Below the pieces are notes generated by a model that was given only the letters and a program-made list of their open reading frames with translations, did no database searches and was not told the origin of the DNA. The position numbers and the translations under genes were made by a program. Positions 8,204-16,096 of a DNA stretch of 27,363 bases are shown piece by piece (the first letter of the stretch is position 1; every line of letters starts with the position of its first letter). This stretch comes from CAYRFF01 sp964423575 (GTDB lineage: Bacteria; Bacteroidota; Bacteroidia; Chitinophagales; Saprospiraceae). The DNA is taken from positions 1 to 27,363 of the forward strand of contig CAYRFF010000042.1 of the NCBI GenBank assembly GCA_964423575.1. The letters run 5' to 3'.

Positions 8204-8243
8204 CTATCACATGAGCGCCGTAAGGTGTGATATCTCGGTAGAA
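8204..8243 (+). repeat. 40-bp dispersed repeat (GAGCGCCG type), copy A
   Basis: It matches 26594-26633 at 30 of 40 positions without gaps, with the shared core GAGCGCCG and end GGTAGAA. This copy can also fold: ATCACA (8206-8211) pairs with TGTGAT (8226-8231). Confidence 0.5.
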
Positions 8244-8288
8244 CAGCTGGAATAAAATGGCTTGAGTGGGCCATTTATAGAAATGGAC

Positions 8289-8320
8289 TTTACAATTTAG
8301 GAGTTGAATTCCTATTTAGG
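8289..8320. repeat. Dispersed palindromic repeat, copy 2 (right arm decayed)
   Basis: The left arm CTTTACAATTTAGGA and spacer gttgaat are identical to copy 1, but the right arm reads tcctatttagg instead of TCCTAAATTGT. It is therefore a decayed copy, 155 bp before the start of the 8475 gene. Confidence 0.8.
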
Positions 8321-8406
8321 AAGGTTTATTTTTTAAAACGAGTTTAACTACTTCACTTTTACACCTTGAATACCGAAAACAGGGATGGTATAGTTAACAT
8401 TTATTA

Positions 8407-8438
8407 TTTGCAAAAGTCAATTTTATGTTGTACTTTTG
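8407..8438 (+). promoter_or_regulatory. Bacteroidota-type promoter for the 8475 gene
   Basis: TTTG at 8407-8410, a 20-base spacer, then TACTTTTG at 8431-8438, a full match to the -7 consensus TAnnTTTG. Transcription would start about 30 bases before the ATG at 8475. Confidence 0.7.
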
Positions 8439-8474
8439 AAAGAACACTATATTTTTTATTTAAAACCATTTACT

Positions 8475-10305
8475 ATGAAAACACAGACAGCTTACACAGA
8501 CAGCTTACACAGACAGCTTACACAGACAGCTTACACAGACAGCTTACANNNNNNNNNNNNNNNNNNNNNNNNNNNNNNNNNNNNNNNNNNNNNNNNNNNN
8601 NNNNNNNNNNNNNNNNNNNNNNNNNNNNNNNNNNNNNNNNNNNNNNNNACACAGACAGCTTACACAGACAGCTTACACAGACAGCTTACACAGACAGCTT
8701 ACACAGACAACTTACACGAGGATTTTAAGACTACTACTATTATTTCTTATTTTCTTTATGGGAACGAGTCAATCTATTTACTCTCAATATGAGATTGAAG
8801 GTGAATTTGCAACAGCTTCTAGCTATGAGGTAGGAAAACCAGGCACAGTTACTTTTAATATTACTTCACCCGTTGATTCAATTACTAGCATGATAGAAGT
8901 AACATGGAGTTACTTTCTAGGTTACGACGGAAGTTGTGGTCAGGTTAACGCTTATATTGGAGATAACCATTGCTTTCCTTTTTACTCTATTCCTAATCCT
9001 AGTGTTATGAATTCTTATACATTAAATTTTCAAGTAAGTGATCTAGTTACAGAAGAAATAACTTTGCAATTATTATTTCATTATGAAGCCAGTAATGGCG
9101 AATCTTATCTAATACGAGAAGAGACAAGGTTAAAAATAAACACTATTAGAACGCCTACTATTTTTGGCTCAAATTCTGTTCAAGAATGCTGCCAAAACTT
9201 ATTGCAATATGAAGCAGTAGATTTCGGCAAGGCTAACACCTTCAATTGGAATGTTACCGGAGGTGCTGAGATTGTGGAAGAAGATGGCAACATGATAACA
9301 GTCAAACCATCGAAAAACAATAATTATACGGTCAATTGTGAAGTAAAACGTGCAGAAGCACATCCCTCTTATTCTAAAACCAGATCTTTAAAGGTAGATA
9401 GACATGCTCCTACTACATCCGAAATCGAGGGGCCACCATTTATATGTGAAGGGGACACAGTAAATTTTTCTATTGACTGGGAAAAAATATGCAATGCTTA
9501 TGGAGTTGAATGGACAATCAATACAAAAAAGACGCAAACTATTAGTATAAAACAGCTCGAAGTAGGGGAACCTTTTAAAGTTATTCCTGAGACCGGATGG
9601 GTTAATGATACTGTAAATATAACTGCTCAAGTTCTAATTAAAGGTGGCTGTATAGCTACAATTGCAGAGCTTAATGATATTCCTATTTTTGAAAATGATG
9701 AAGTTTCAGAACCCGATGGAGTAATTCAAGTTGATGTAAAATGGGAGGATGATAGTCGTTGTGGTGTATATAAACTGTTTTTAGACTTTATTCCAGCGGA
9801 ATTCCCCAATGGGTTTATTACCGTTTCTCCGAATGTTTTTCATGGCTTCCCACATCACACAAAGGGGAGAACAAGTATCGACGTTACTGTTTGTTATAAA
9901 AACCCATGTTCTGCAAGTCAAAAATGTAAGACTTATGAGGTCCCCTTGCCCGCTCCTTGCGAAGAACCTCCTATGTTAAAAGATAACAATCTAAATATTA
10001 CGGAGAATATAGCAGATAATGGCATTTCATACAGAAATAAAATAGATATGGGACAAGATATCTCTGTAGATTATAATCTTCTTATTTTCCCAAATCCATT
10101 TTCGGACTATATTACAATTCAATCCACTAATTCTGAATTAAAGGAAATTAAGCTTTATGATATCAATGGCAGATTAATTTATGAAAAGATAATCGATACT
10201 CAAAATAAGAAATTATCAATGGAGAATATTAATTCCGGTGTTTATATCTTATCTATTAAAACAGAAGAAGGTTCTTATGTGAAGAAAATTATTTCCTTAA
10301 AATAA
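8475..10305 (+). CDS. Secreted T9SS type A protein with a phase-variable 13-bp repeat at its start (contains assembly gap)
   Basis: The only plausible start is ATGAAA at 8475, followed at once by the 13-bp repeat, the N gap and more repeats. The open frame after the repeat encodes TRILRLLLLFLIFFMG and then SQSIYSQ, a Sec signal core and cleavage site, followed by about 500 mature residues. These hold Ig/PKD-like modules (about 130-210 and 215-310 counted from the Met at 8758; EGPPFICEGDTVNFS marks the second) and a type A T9SS sorting domain at the end (LLIFPNPFSD ... NSGVYILSI). With the gap drawn as 100 bases the ATG is out of frame, but the true repeat number is unknown. Translation from 8758 would lack the hydrophobic core and could not be secreted. 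Function unknown; surface adhesion is a guess. Confidence 0.8.
8481..8713 (+). repeat. 13-bp tandem repeat acacagacagctt within the coding start
   Basis: Five full copies precede the gap (8481-8545, plus three bases) and five follow it (8649-8713). The last copy (8701-8713) is the variant acacagacaactt, resembling the unit in the 4239 gene. The repeat has no stop codon in any forward frame, so three units read QTAYTDSLHRQLT. Counting from the codon boundary after ATGAAA, the signal peptide is in frame only if the copy number is 1 modulo 3. The other two frames stop at 8726-8728 and 8790-8792. Confidence 0.92.
8549..8648. other. Assembly gap (100 N)
   Basis: It is exactly 100 N and sits inside the 13-bp repeat. 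The round length suggests a placeholder of unknown true size, caused by the repeat defeating assembly. Confidence 0.97.
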
Positions 10306-10311
10306 TATGTC

Positions 10312-11202
10312 ATGAAATTATTATATATCTACCTAACAGTACTGGGCTTAATCATAGTCTTTACTGTTTTTACACAAGGCGATGTGCAAGCACAACACAG
10401 ATATTTTAATCAACCTACCCAAGCGAATTGGATTGTGGGCATAGAATACAGTCCTTTCAATCTGGATCTCGGAGCTCCAAATCTTTTTAAGGGAGGGCTT
10501 TCTTCAAAATTTCATAAGAAAGTAAAGCAAAATCAGTTCTTGAGCTCTTACTATGGTATTCATATGCATAAAAGGATATGGAATCAGCTCTTTATCAGTT
10601 CCGGCCTCGGATATTCTAATCAGTATTTTCACTTTCAGTCAGGCTCAGGCTCTATAACAAAATTGTATCATGAAAGAAATTTGATTCATCTTAACTATGT
10701 TCATTTACCATTAAGCTTAAATTTTAGGCAAGAAATGGGATTTGATAAAAAAGTAGGAGTCAATATTAATCTTGGCCTATTAATGTCTTATTCATGCCAC
10801 TATAGAATTGAAAATAACTTAGGAAAATTTGTACTTAATGATGATCGAGAATATACTGATGAGTGGTATATCGTAGGAGGAAACTATTTTGACGATGGAG
10901 AACAAACAGTATTTGCGAAAAATGGGCCTGAAGATGAAAGTAGAGATTTTGAAAAAATTAGAAACTACCCGTACGATGAATTTGTCAGAAGATTCCTTAT
11001 TGGTGGAATAGCAGAAGCAGAAGTGTTTTTTGTTATTGTAGACAGAATTCAGATTGCACCCGGAATATGGTATAATAGAGATTTCTTAACCACAGGATCT
11101 TCTAAGAACAAAGGATTAGCTATGTGGAATTATTGGGACCAAGTGAAATTCTATAATACCAGATGGGGAGTAAAATTAAAGTTGGGATACATTATTGAAT
11201 GA
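10312..11202 (+). CDS. Outer-membrane beta-barrel protein (PorT-like)
   Basis: A 296-residue protein with a signal peptide ending near residue 28 (GDVQAQ). The mature part shows alternating amphipathic strands (IVGIEYSPFNL, LFISSGLGYS, NLIHLNYVHLPLSLNF, VGVNINLGLLMSYS) and ends with a strand finishing LKLGYIIE, as expected for a small outer-membrane barrel of the OMP_b-brl/PorT type. The stretch YVHLPLSLNFR is typical of that family. It follows the T9SS gene by 6 bp, so the two are almost certainly co-transcribed; a surface anchor or partner of that protein is a reasonable inference. No sorting domain is present, as expected for an integral barrel. Confidence 0.8.
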   Translation: MKLLYIYLTVLGLIIVFTVFTQGDVQAQHRYFNQPTQANWIVGIEYSPFNLDLGAPNLFKGGLSSKFHKKVKQNQFLSSYYGIHMHKRIWNQLFISSGLGYSNQYFHFQSGSGSITKLYHERNLIHLNYVHLPLSLNFRQEMGFDKKVGVNINLGLLMSYSCHYRIENNLGKFVLNDDREYTDEWYIVGGNYFDDGEQTVFAKNGPEDESRDFEKIRNYPYDEFVRRFLIGGIAEAEVFFVIVDRIQIAPGIWYNRDFLTTGSSKNKGLAMWNYWDQVKFYNTRWGVKLKLGYIIE

Positions 11203-11283
11203 TTTTCTATTGTTAATATTTAGAGGTTCAATATTCTTAAGTCAAGAAAAATCACAGCAATTTTACATCCATAATTATTTTAT

Positions 11284-11342
11284 TTCTGCTAGGCGGAGCT
11301 AGAAGATATGTTTAAGCTCCACCTCATGCCCTCCTAGCAGAA
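11284..11342. other. Nested inverted repeat between convergent genes
   Basis: The outer stem TTCTGCTAGG (11284-11293) pairs perfectly with CCTAGCAGAA (11333-11342). Inside it GGAGCT (11295-11300) pairs with AGCTCC (11315-11320). It lies between the convergent barrel and ATPase genes and has no U-tract on either side. Confidence 0.6.
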
Positions 11343-11459
11343 GAACATAATCTGCTATCACTATCCTCCGTTTTTAACAAACTGTATCATCTTTCTCCAT
11401 GGAGATAAAAAGAGATGGGGAAAGACAGGAGATTGGGGTGGGTAATTAAAGCTAATCAT

Positions 11460-11494
11460 CTTTACAATTTAGGATTTGAATTCCTAAATTGTAA
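11460..11494. repeat. Dispersed palindromic repeat, copy 3 (holds the ATPase stop codon)
   Basis: A 13-bp perfect stem, TTACAATTTAGGA (11462-11474) with TCCTAAATTGTAA (11482-11494), and a 7-base spacer tttgaat. The TAG stop of the ATPase gene (11484-11486 on the minus strand) lies inside the arm, so the last two codons of the gene are made by the repeat. Confidence 0.9.
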
Positions 11495-12641
11495 GAACGT
11501 TTATTTTATCCCAGGCTAATACTTGTGTTCCGTATTGCTTTCTCGAAAAATCTCCACCGTAAATTAAATATTTATCGATAGTATAATTGGATTGAATCTT
11601 TTCAAAGTAATCTAAAGCTTTAAAGAAATCAGCTTTAATTGTTTTCCCTGATTTTATTTCAACAAGGCTGATGTTTTTTCCTGATTCTATAAGCATATCC
11701 ACTTCATTTCCTGTGTTGTCCCTCCAAAAGTAAGGATCCCAATTTTCGCCTTGATTTCTACAGTTCTTTATGTACTCCGCTATCACATAGTTTTCAAATA
11801 AAGATCCTCTAGCAAAGTGAAAACTTAAATCCTCCGGCTTATTTATGCCCATTAGATGACAAGCAAGTCCTGTATCATAAAAATAGAGCTTGGGCGTTTT
11901 AACTATTCTCTTATTAAAATTGACATGCCAGGGATTCAGGCGAAAAACGATAAAACTCGCCTCAAGTATCGAAAGCCAGTTTTGCACAGTCTTATAATCT
12001 ATCCCGAGTTCATTTCCGATTGAGGAGGCATTAAACAGTTGACCTATTCTTCCTGCACATACTTTCAAAAAGTTAATAAAAAGGTTCAGGTCTCTTATCT
12101 GCATTATACTTCTTACATCGCGTTCTACATAAGTCTGAATATAAGAAGGATAAAAATCTGATGGAGAAATATCTCTATCATAAATTACGGGATAAGCTCC
12201 TTTCCATATTGACTCAAATAAATCCTGTTGATATTTTTGAATAATTTCATCTCGGGTAAACGGCAATAAATGAAATACATAAGTACGTCCTGCAAGTGAT
12301 TGACTGATTTTATCAAGAAGAAGGAAATTTTGTGAGCCCGTAAGAATGTATTGTCCCATTTTCTTCTTGTCATCAACAATTCCCTGTATATAAGAAAATA
12401 ATTGAGGAACATTTTGTGCTTCATCGATAATCACATCCATATCGTATTCTTCCAGGAATCCATTTGGATCATTTTCTGCAAACATCCGCATTTCCGGATT
12501 TTCAAGGGAAACATAGCGATAGGATTTAAATATTTCCCTACTCAAGGTAGTTTTGCCGGATTGTCTGGGACCGGTAATGGTAATTACCGGAAATTTTTCT
12601 GCCATTTTCAGCAGCTTGGGCCCAATTTCTCTTCTAACCAT
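11484..12641 (-). CDS. AAA ATPase with DUF4143 domain (AAA_14 family)
   Basis: A 385-residue protein of the AAA_14/DUF4143 family, common in several scattered copies in Bacteroidota and archaea; its cellular role is not established. The ATPase domain (about 1-150) has Walker A GPRQSGKT at 24-31, Walker B VIIDEAQ at 70-76, a sensor TGSQNF at 101-106 and LAGRTYVFHLLPFTRDE. A winged-helix-like region follows (about 195-235), and the DUF4143 C-terminal part carries a PD-(D/E)XK-like pattern: E313/D315 (GNEVDMLIE) and E328-x-K330 (VEIKSG). The usual length is about 380-400, so it is complete. The gene is bracketed by two palindromes: one begins 22 bp upstream of its ATG and the other contains its stop. 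This suggests that gene and palindromes moved as a unit. Confidence 0.92.
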   Translation of the reverse strand: MVRREIGPKLLKMAEKFPVITITGPRQSGKTTLSREIFKSYRYVSLENPEMRMFAENDPNGFLEEYDMDVIIDEAQNVPQLFSYIQGIVDDKKKMGQYILTGSQNFLLLDKISQSLAGRTYVFHLLPFTRDEIIQKYQQDLFESIWKGAYPVIYDRDISPSDFYPSYIQTYVERDVRSIMQIRDLNLFINFLKVCAGRIGQLFNASSIGNELGIDYKTVQNWLSILEASFIVFRLNPWHVNFNKRIVKTPKLYFYDTGLACHLMGINKPEDLSFHFARGSLFENYVIAEYIKNCRNQGENWDPYFWRDNTGNEVDMLIESGKNISLVEIKSGKTIKADFFKALDYFEKIQSNYTIDKYLIYGGDFSRKQYGTQVLAWDKINVLTI

Positions 12642-12660
12642 GAGCTAAAGATACGCAATT

Positions 12661-12694
12661 CTTTACAATTTAGGAATTACATTCCTAAATTGTA
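12661..12694. repeat. Dispersed palindromic repeat, copy 4 (upstream of the ATPase gene)
   Basis: The most perfect copy: a 14-bp stem, TACAATTTAGGAAT (12664-12677) with ATTCCTAAATTGTA (12681-12694), around the 3-base loop tac. It lies 22 bp upstream of the ATPase start. Its spacer differs from the gttgaat/tttgaat of the other three. Confidence 0.9.
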
Positions 12695-12839
12695 TGATCA
12701 TGTTCTTTTTAAAGCGCATCTCCGCCCATTTCCTATCCCATCACAAACTGACTGTTAAAAGCTTTTCACTCCTTTCAATATGATAGAATGCTATTTCTTG
12801 TTGACTTAAGTCTATATCTCAACTAAAATTATCCACTTC

Positions 12840-12871
12840 TTTCAACGACTAGATATAGTATCTTATATTTG
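12840..12871 (+). promoter_or_regulatory. Promoter for the MscS-family gene
   Basis: TTTC at 12840-12843 (one mismatch to TTTG), a 20-base spacer, then TATATTTG at 12864-12871, a full match to TAnnTTTG. The ATG is 23 bases further on. Confidence 0.6.
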
Positions 12872-12894
12872 CACATCGCAGAACAAATTCCTTT

Positions 12895-14400
12895 ATGATT
12901 AAAAATACAATCTCAGTTAGCATTATTGCGCTTTTCACAATAATGGCCTCTACGGTTGCATACGGCCAAGCAGATAGTCTAATTTATGAATTGTCAAGCC
13001 CGTATCAAACCCTCAACACTTATTTTCAAAATCTGAAAGTAAGGAATTATCACCCGGAAAAGGCCGCAATCATCGTATCTCCATCTATCAAGGATTCGAC
13101 TGAACGGGAAGAAATCGCGTTGAAATTTAAAGAAATTCTGACAAAGAAGAATCTGCGTCCCAATATGTCCGAAGTACCTACGGCAAAAGATTACAGGGAC
13201 ACAATCACAGATCAATGTGTATTCACGCCATTTGCCAAAGTATTACCCGACATTTACCTTGAACGAGTAGGGACAAACTGGTATCTAAGTGAAGAATCAT
13301 CAGAACTGATTCCCACATTATATAGCGATTTATTTCCTATAGGAGTGGAGTTTATTGAAGATTATATGCCATTAACTGGACAGAAAACTTTCCTTGGTAT
13401 TAAAATCTGGCAATATGCAGCCTTTGCACTCTTACTCGTCTTGGGACATTTCTTAATGCTGGCACTCAGCATGCTGATAAAAATTCTCATCAGATGGTTA
13501 ATAAAAGAGGAAAGAGTCGCAGGTTATCCTCTACATTCAGAATCCAGACGTATAGCAAAAAACCTGAGTCTCACTACAGTATTTTGGCTTTTTTTACAAT
13601 TTATTCCATCCTTGCACTTCCCTGTTTATTGGTCCGATTTCCTTATCAAGGGTTGTGAAATAGCTATCGTTATTTTTATTGCTGCTACTCTGGTGCGACT
13701 ACTTGAATTCCTGGCTTATGTGTTATCTAAAAAAGCACTGGCAACAGAAACCAAAATGGATGACCAGGCGATTCCCATTGTAAAGAGTATACTCAAGGGC
13801 ATAATAGTCATATTTGCGAGCTTATATACACTCAAATTAATGGAAGTGAATGTAACTGCATTGATTGCGGGTATCTCTATAGGAGGTCTGGCACTTGCAC
13901 TCGCAGCTCAGGAAACTGTGAAGAATTTCATTGGCTCAATGATTGTCTTTATCGACAAGCCATTTCAAATCGGTGATTTTGTTGAAATCGAAGGGAAAAC
14001 CGGGATGATTATCGAAGTCGGCATACGGTCTACTAAATTACGAGCTAAAGATAATTCTATCATCTCTATTCCAAATGGTCGTTTACTCAGTGCTCTGATT
14101 ACCAATATGGGTATCCACGGTGTACGTATGATGGAAACAAAACTAGATTTAAAACCCGACACTACTTCAGAAGATATAGAAAAACTGATTGAAGGCTTAA
14201 AAGATATAGTACGTACTCACCCCAAGGCTTTAATCAGGGAATCAAAGATTAATCTACATGACGTCCAGGCATCAGCTATTACCGTGCGATTCAGGACATA
14301 TCTGAAGACAAAGGGGCATGATGAAGAACTTGCAGTAAAGGAAGATATTTACCTGAAGATTATCAATCTCATCAGAGAGCTGGAAATCAAAATGAAATAA
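12895..14400 (+). CDS. MscS-family mechanosensitive channel
   Basis: A 501-residue small-conductance mechanosensitive channel relative. A signal peptide (about 1-24, ending AYG) precedes a periplasmic domain of ~140 residues that I do not recognise. Transmembrane segments follow at about 172-198, 226-246, 252-277 and 297-317, then the pore helix (about 321-352, ALIAGISIGGLALALAAQE with the Gly/Ala pattern of MscS TM3). The beta domain begins at DKPFQIGDFVEIEG (about 354-367) and the alpha/beta C-terminal domain runs to the end. E. coli MscS has 286 residues, so this is one of the larger forms with an added N-terminal domain. It should sit in the inner membrane and open under osmotic downshock. 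It has its own promoter and no operon partner. Confidence 0.92.
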   Translation: MIKNTISVSIIALFTIMASTVAYGQADSLIYELSSPYQTLNTYFQNLKVRNYHPEKAAIIVSPSIKDSTEREEIALKFKEILTKKNLRPNMSEVPTAKDYRDTITDQCVFTPFAKVLPDIYLERVGTNWYLSEESSELIPTLYSDLFPIGVEFIEDYMPLTGQKTFLGIKIWQYAAFALLLVLGHFLMLALSMLIKILIRWLIKEERVAGYPLHSESRRIAKNLSLTTVFWLFLQFIPSLHFPVYWSDFLIKGCEIAIVIFIAATLVRLLEFLAYVLSKKALATETKMDDQAIPIVKSILKGIIVIFASLYTLKLMEVNVTALIAGISIGGLALALAAQETVKNFIGSMIVFIDKPFQIGDFVEIEGKTGMIIEVGIRSTKLRAKDNSIISIPNGRLLSALITNMGIHGVRMMETKLDLKPDTTSEDIEKLIEGLKDIVRTHPKALIRESKINLHDVQASAITVRFRTYLKTKGHDEELAVKEDIYLKIINLIRELEIKMK

Positions 14401-14441
14401 GCCGAACAATACAAATCTATAAGGCCAAAGCAACTGCAATA

Positions 14442-14562
14442 CTGAGCTTTGTGTTGCACTTTTGCTTGCAAAAGTATTGCGACAAAGTCGCACGAATCTC
14501 CTTAGATTCCAACACAAAGCTGTCAGGCAGCCAGTTTCCTGCCCGCACCTTGAAAGGTGCGG
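14442..14562. other. Cloverleaf-like cluster of five hairpins
   Basis: An outer helix, AGCTTTGTGTTG (14445-14456) with CAACACAAAGCT (14510-14521), extends by CTGA across a 2-base bulge. It encloses three perfect hairpins: ACTTTTG/CAAAAGT (14458-14475), TGCGAC/GTCGCA (14478-14492) and GAATCT/AGATTC (14494-14509). Directly after come GGCAG/CTGCC (14526-14543) and CCGCACCT-TGAA-AGGTGCGG (14543-14562). A rival helix is possible: GCAATACT (14436-14443) with AGTATTGC (14473-14480). It lies 45 bp after the MscS stop. No U-tract follows, and it is not a tRNA: there is no T-arm consensus and no anticodon-arm geometry. A REP/BIME-type element or a structured RNA is the likeliest reading. Confidence 0.75.
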
Positions 14563-14621
14563 CTACTAAAACAAGTATCTATCTTTTGATTAAAATAAAT
14601 TTACTGGAGTATTTTACGCTT

Positions 14622-15371
14622 CTATTCGAAGAAATCCCTCACCTTTTCTTCTTCAATTAAACTCTTTGAATAAGCTTCAACTTCTTTGCTACTTAAAAAT
14701 GGCGAATGAATCTGCATCGAATGTAAGGAGCCATCTTTCTGAGGAGCAATTAAAACCGTTCTCCCTTTGGATAAGTCAAATAGTCGCATATTGACAATTG
14801 CATAAGATTTCCTGTCGGCAGTGATGAAGGCGGAATAATCTATACGATTATCGAAAGTTTTGAAAAATCCCTGTCCCAGATAATCCGGGTGATTGCGCGA
14901 GACTATTTCATTCATCGTATGGGAATATGCCACAGTATCGACATAATCAGTCGCTACCATTATATGGAAAAAGACTTCATCTGCTTCGCTTACTGGGATA
15001 AACTCTGTGTTAAAAGGGTTAGCTTTCGCAAATAATGCATTGAAGAGAATGGTTTTATCTCCGGCTTTCAATTCATATCCTTCCCCACCCAGATATCCTA
15101 TACTTCCTATTCCCTTGAAACTCTCCTTTCCCGCTATATCATAAGCAGGTTCCGGGAATACGCCACTTGTAAAAGGCATATCAAAATTATATCTATTTTC
15201 CAGGTCTTCCATAAGCATTGCAGAATCCCAAGTGTGGAAATCTTCACGATACTCAGGGCGAGGATTCAAGTATGTGTTTTCTTCTTTTACATCTACGGCA
15301 TTCTCCTTATTTGCGCAAGCATAAAAGAAAAGCAAGGAAAAAAGCAGATATTTAATGAGCTGTCTCTGCAT
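14622..15371 (-). CDS. Lipoprotein of unknown function
   Basis: A 249-residue lipoprotein. The signal MQRQLIKYLLFSLLFFYACANK has a lipobox-like YAC, with the Cys at residue 19. The mature part is soluble-looking, with no transmembrane segment and no catalytic motif that I know. Short conserved-looking blocks are GSIGYLGGEGYELKAGDKT (about 89-107) and KSYAIVNMRLFDLSKGRTVLIAPQKDGSLHSMQIHSP (about 187-223, given here only as a landmark). It is 147 bp downstream of the sulfur-locus genes on the same strand, so it could be read with them or separately. Function unknown. Confidence 0.75.
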   Translation of the reverse strand: MQRQLIKYLLFSLLFFYACANKENAVDVKEENTYLNPRPEYREDFHTWDSAMLMEDLENRYNFDMPFTSGVFPEPAYDIAGKESFKGIGSIGYLGGEGYELKAGDKTILFNALFAKANPFNTEFIPVSEADEVFFHIMVATDYVDTVAYSHTMNEIVSRNHPDYLGQGFFKTFDNRIDYSAFITADRKSYAIVNMRLFDLSKGRTVLIAPQKDGSLHSMQIHSPFLSSKEVEAYSKSLIEEEKVRDFFE

Positions 15372-15518
15372 AAAAATCAGTCGTTCATATTTATAAAATC
15401 ACGACTTAAATGTAGGGGAAATATTACTCTGACTTATTAAATTTTATTTATTAAGCAGGCAAGAAAGAATACTTTGAGCATTTGAAGGGATTACTACCGG
15501 TCGATGAAAGGTAAGTTG

Positions 15519-15770
15519 TTATTCCTCTTTATCTAGAATTTCCTCATAGACAAGTTCTTCCGGCCCCTCCTGTGAGGACGTAGGAACGGCACAAGATCTG
15601 CTGCCAAAGCAACCCAGATTAAGCAGAGGCATTGACATAAAGAATAATCCCATAGTAGTGATCAAGACATCTCCTCTTGCAATTCCATCAGCGCTGATAA
15701 AAACACCTAGCGCCAGTTGAAACAAGCGCATAAAATTCCAGCCTTTTATATAATTTACCACTTTATCCAT
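15519..15770 (-). CDS. Small membrane protein of the rhodanese cluster
   Basis: An 83-residue protein with two hydrophobic segments (about 14-30 and 36-52) joined by a short loop (ADGIARGD), followed by two cysteines at 54 and 60 (GCFGSRSC) and an acidic tail. It starts 21 bp after the stop of the YgaP-like gene, so the two are an operon. Small proteins with this WNFMRLFQLALG... pattern accompany rhodanese and sulfur genes in Bacteroidota; the cysteines could carry sulfane sulfur, which is an inference only. Confidence 0.7.
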   Translation of the reverse strand: MDKVVNYIKGWNFMRLFQLALGVFISADGIARGDVLITTMGLFFMSMPLLNLGCFGSRSCAVPTSSQEGPEELVYEEILDKEE

Positions 15771-15791
15771 TTCTACTATTCTTAAACTCGT

Positions 15792-16001
15792 CTATATCTT
15801 TTCTTTTTTCACCGTACTAAACTTGAACGGCCAATATATCGGACATATTCTTACAAACGAAGTTATTGCCAGAAAAATCGAAAATAATCCCAAAAGCATA
15901 GCAGTATCCCCGGAAATAACCTTAAAATAATAGAGCACAACTATCAGAAGTGCAAGCCCTGCTCTTATATATCTATCCACCGTACCGACATTCTCATTCA
16001 T
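15792..16001 (-). CDS. YgaP-like transmembrane protein (DUF2892)
   Basis: A 69-residue inner-membrane protein of the DUF2892 family, the module fused to rhodanese in E. coli YgaP. It opens MNENVGTVDRYIRAGLALLI, the family's hallmark start, has two transmembrane helices (about 13-27 and 33-50) and ends with RICPIYWPF around C53. It stands alone here, not fused, next to a free rhodanese and the dioxygenase. It lies beyond a strong terminator from the rhodanese gene, so it may have its own promoter or depend on readthrough. Confidence 0.85.
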   Translation of the reverse strand: MNENVGTVDRYIRAGLALLIVVLYYFKVISGDTAMLLGLFSIFLAITSFVRICPIYWPFKFSTVKKEKI

Positions 16002-16096
16002 AGTTTCAGAATTAAAATTCTCGTTTATATTCTACCTTATAACAAGGATGGTTGAAGTTAAAGTTTCGGGAAATCCAGCTTATTTAAAAGTGAAAG

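Larger units (their letters stand above)
8119..8474 (+). other. 356-bp intergenic region before the repeat-bearing gene
   Basis: It contains a 40-bp dispersed repeat (8204-8243), the degenerate second copy of the palindrome (8289-8320) and a good promoter (8407-8438), all listed separately. I see no coding sequence. Confidence 0.6.

Noticed and set aside
8481..8713. CRISPR array
   Set aside because: The 13-bp units are head to tail with no spacers and lie inside a coding start.
8758..8760. ATG at 8758 as the true start of the repeat-bearing gene
   Set aside because: It falls at the end of the hydrophobic core, so the product would have no working signal peptide although it carries a T9SS domain; the promoter and ATGAAA at 8475 mirror the 4239 gene.
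12402..12758. 118-codon plus-strand reading frame
   Set aside because: It overlaps the Walker motifs of the ATPase on the other strand and its translation has no family-like features.
14445..14521. tRNA gene
   Set aside because: The length and cloverleaf shape fit, but the acceptor-like helix is 12 bp and the conserved T-arm, D-arm and CCA-proximal features are absent.
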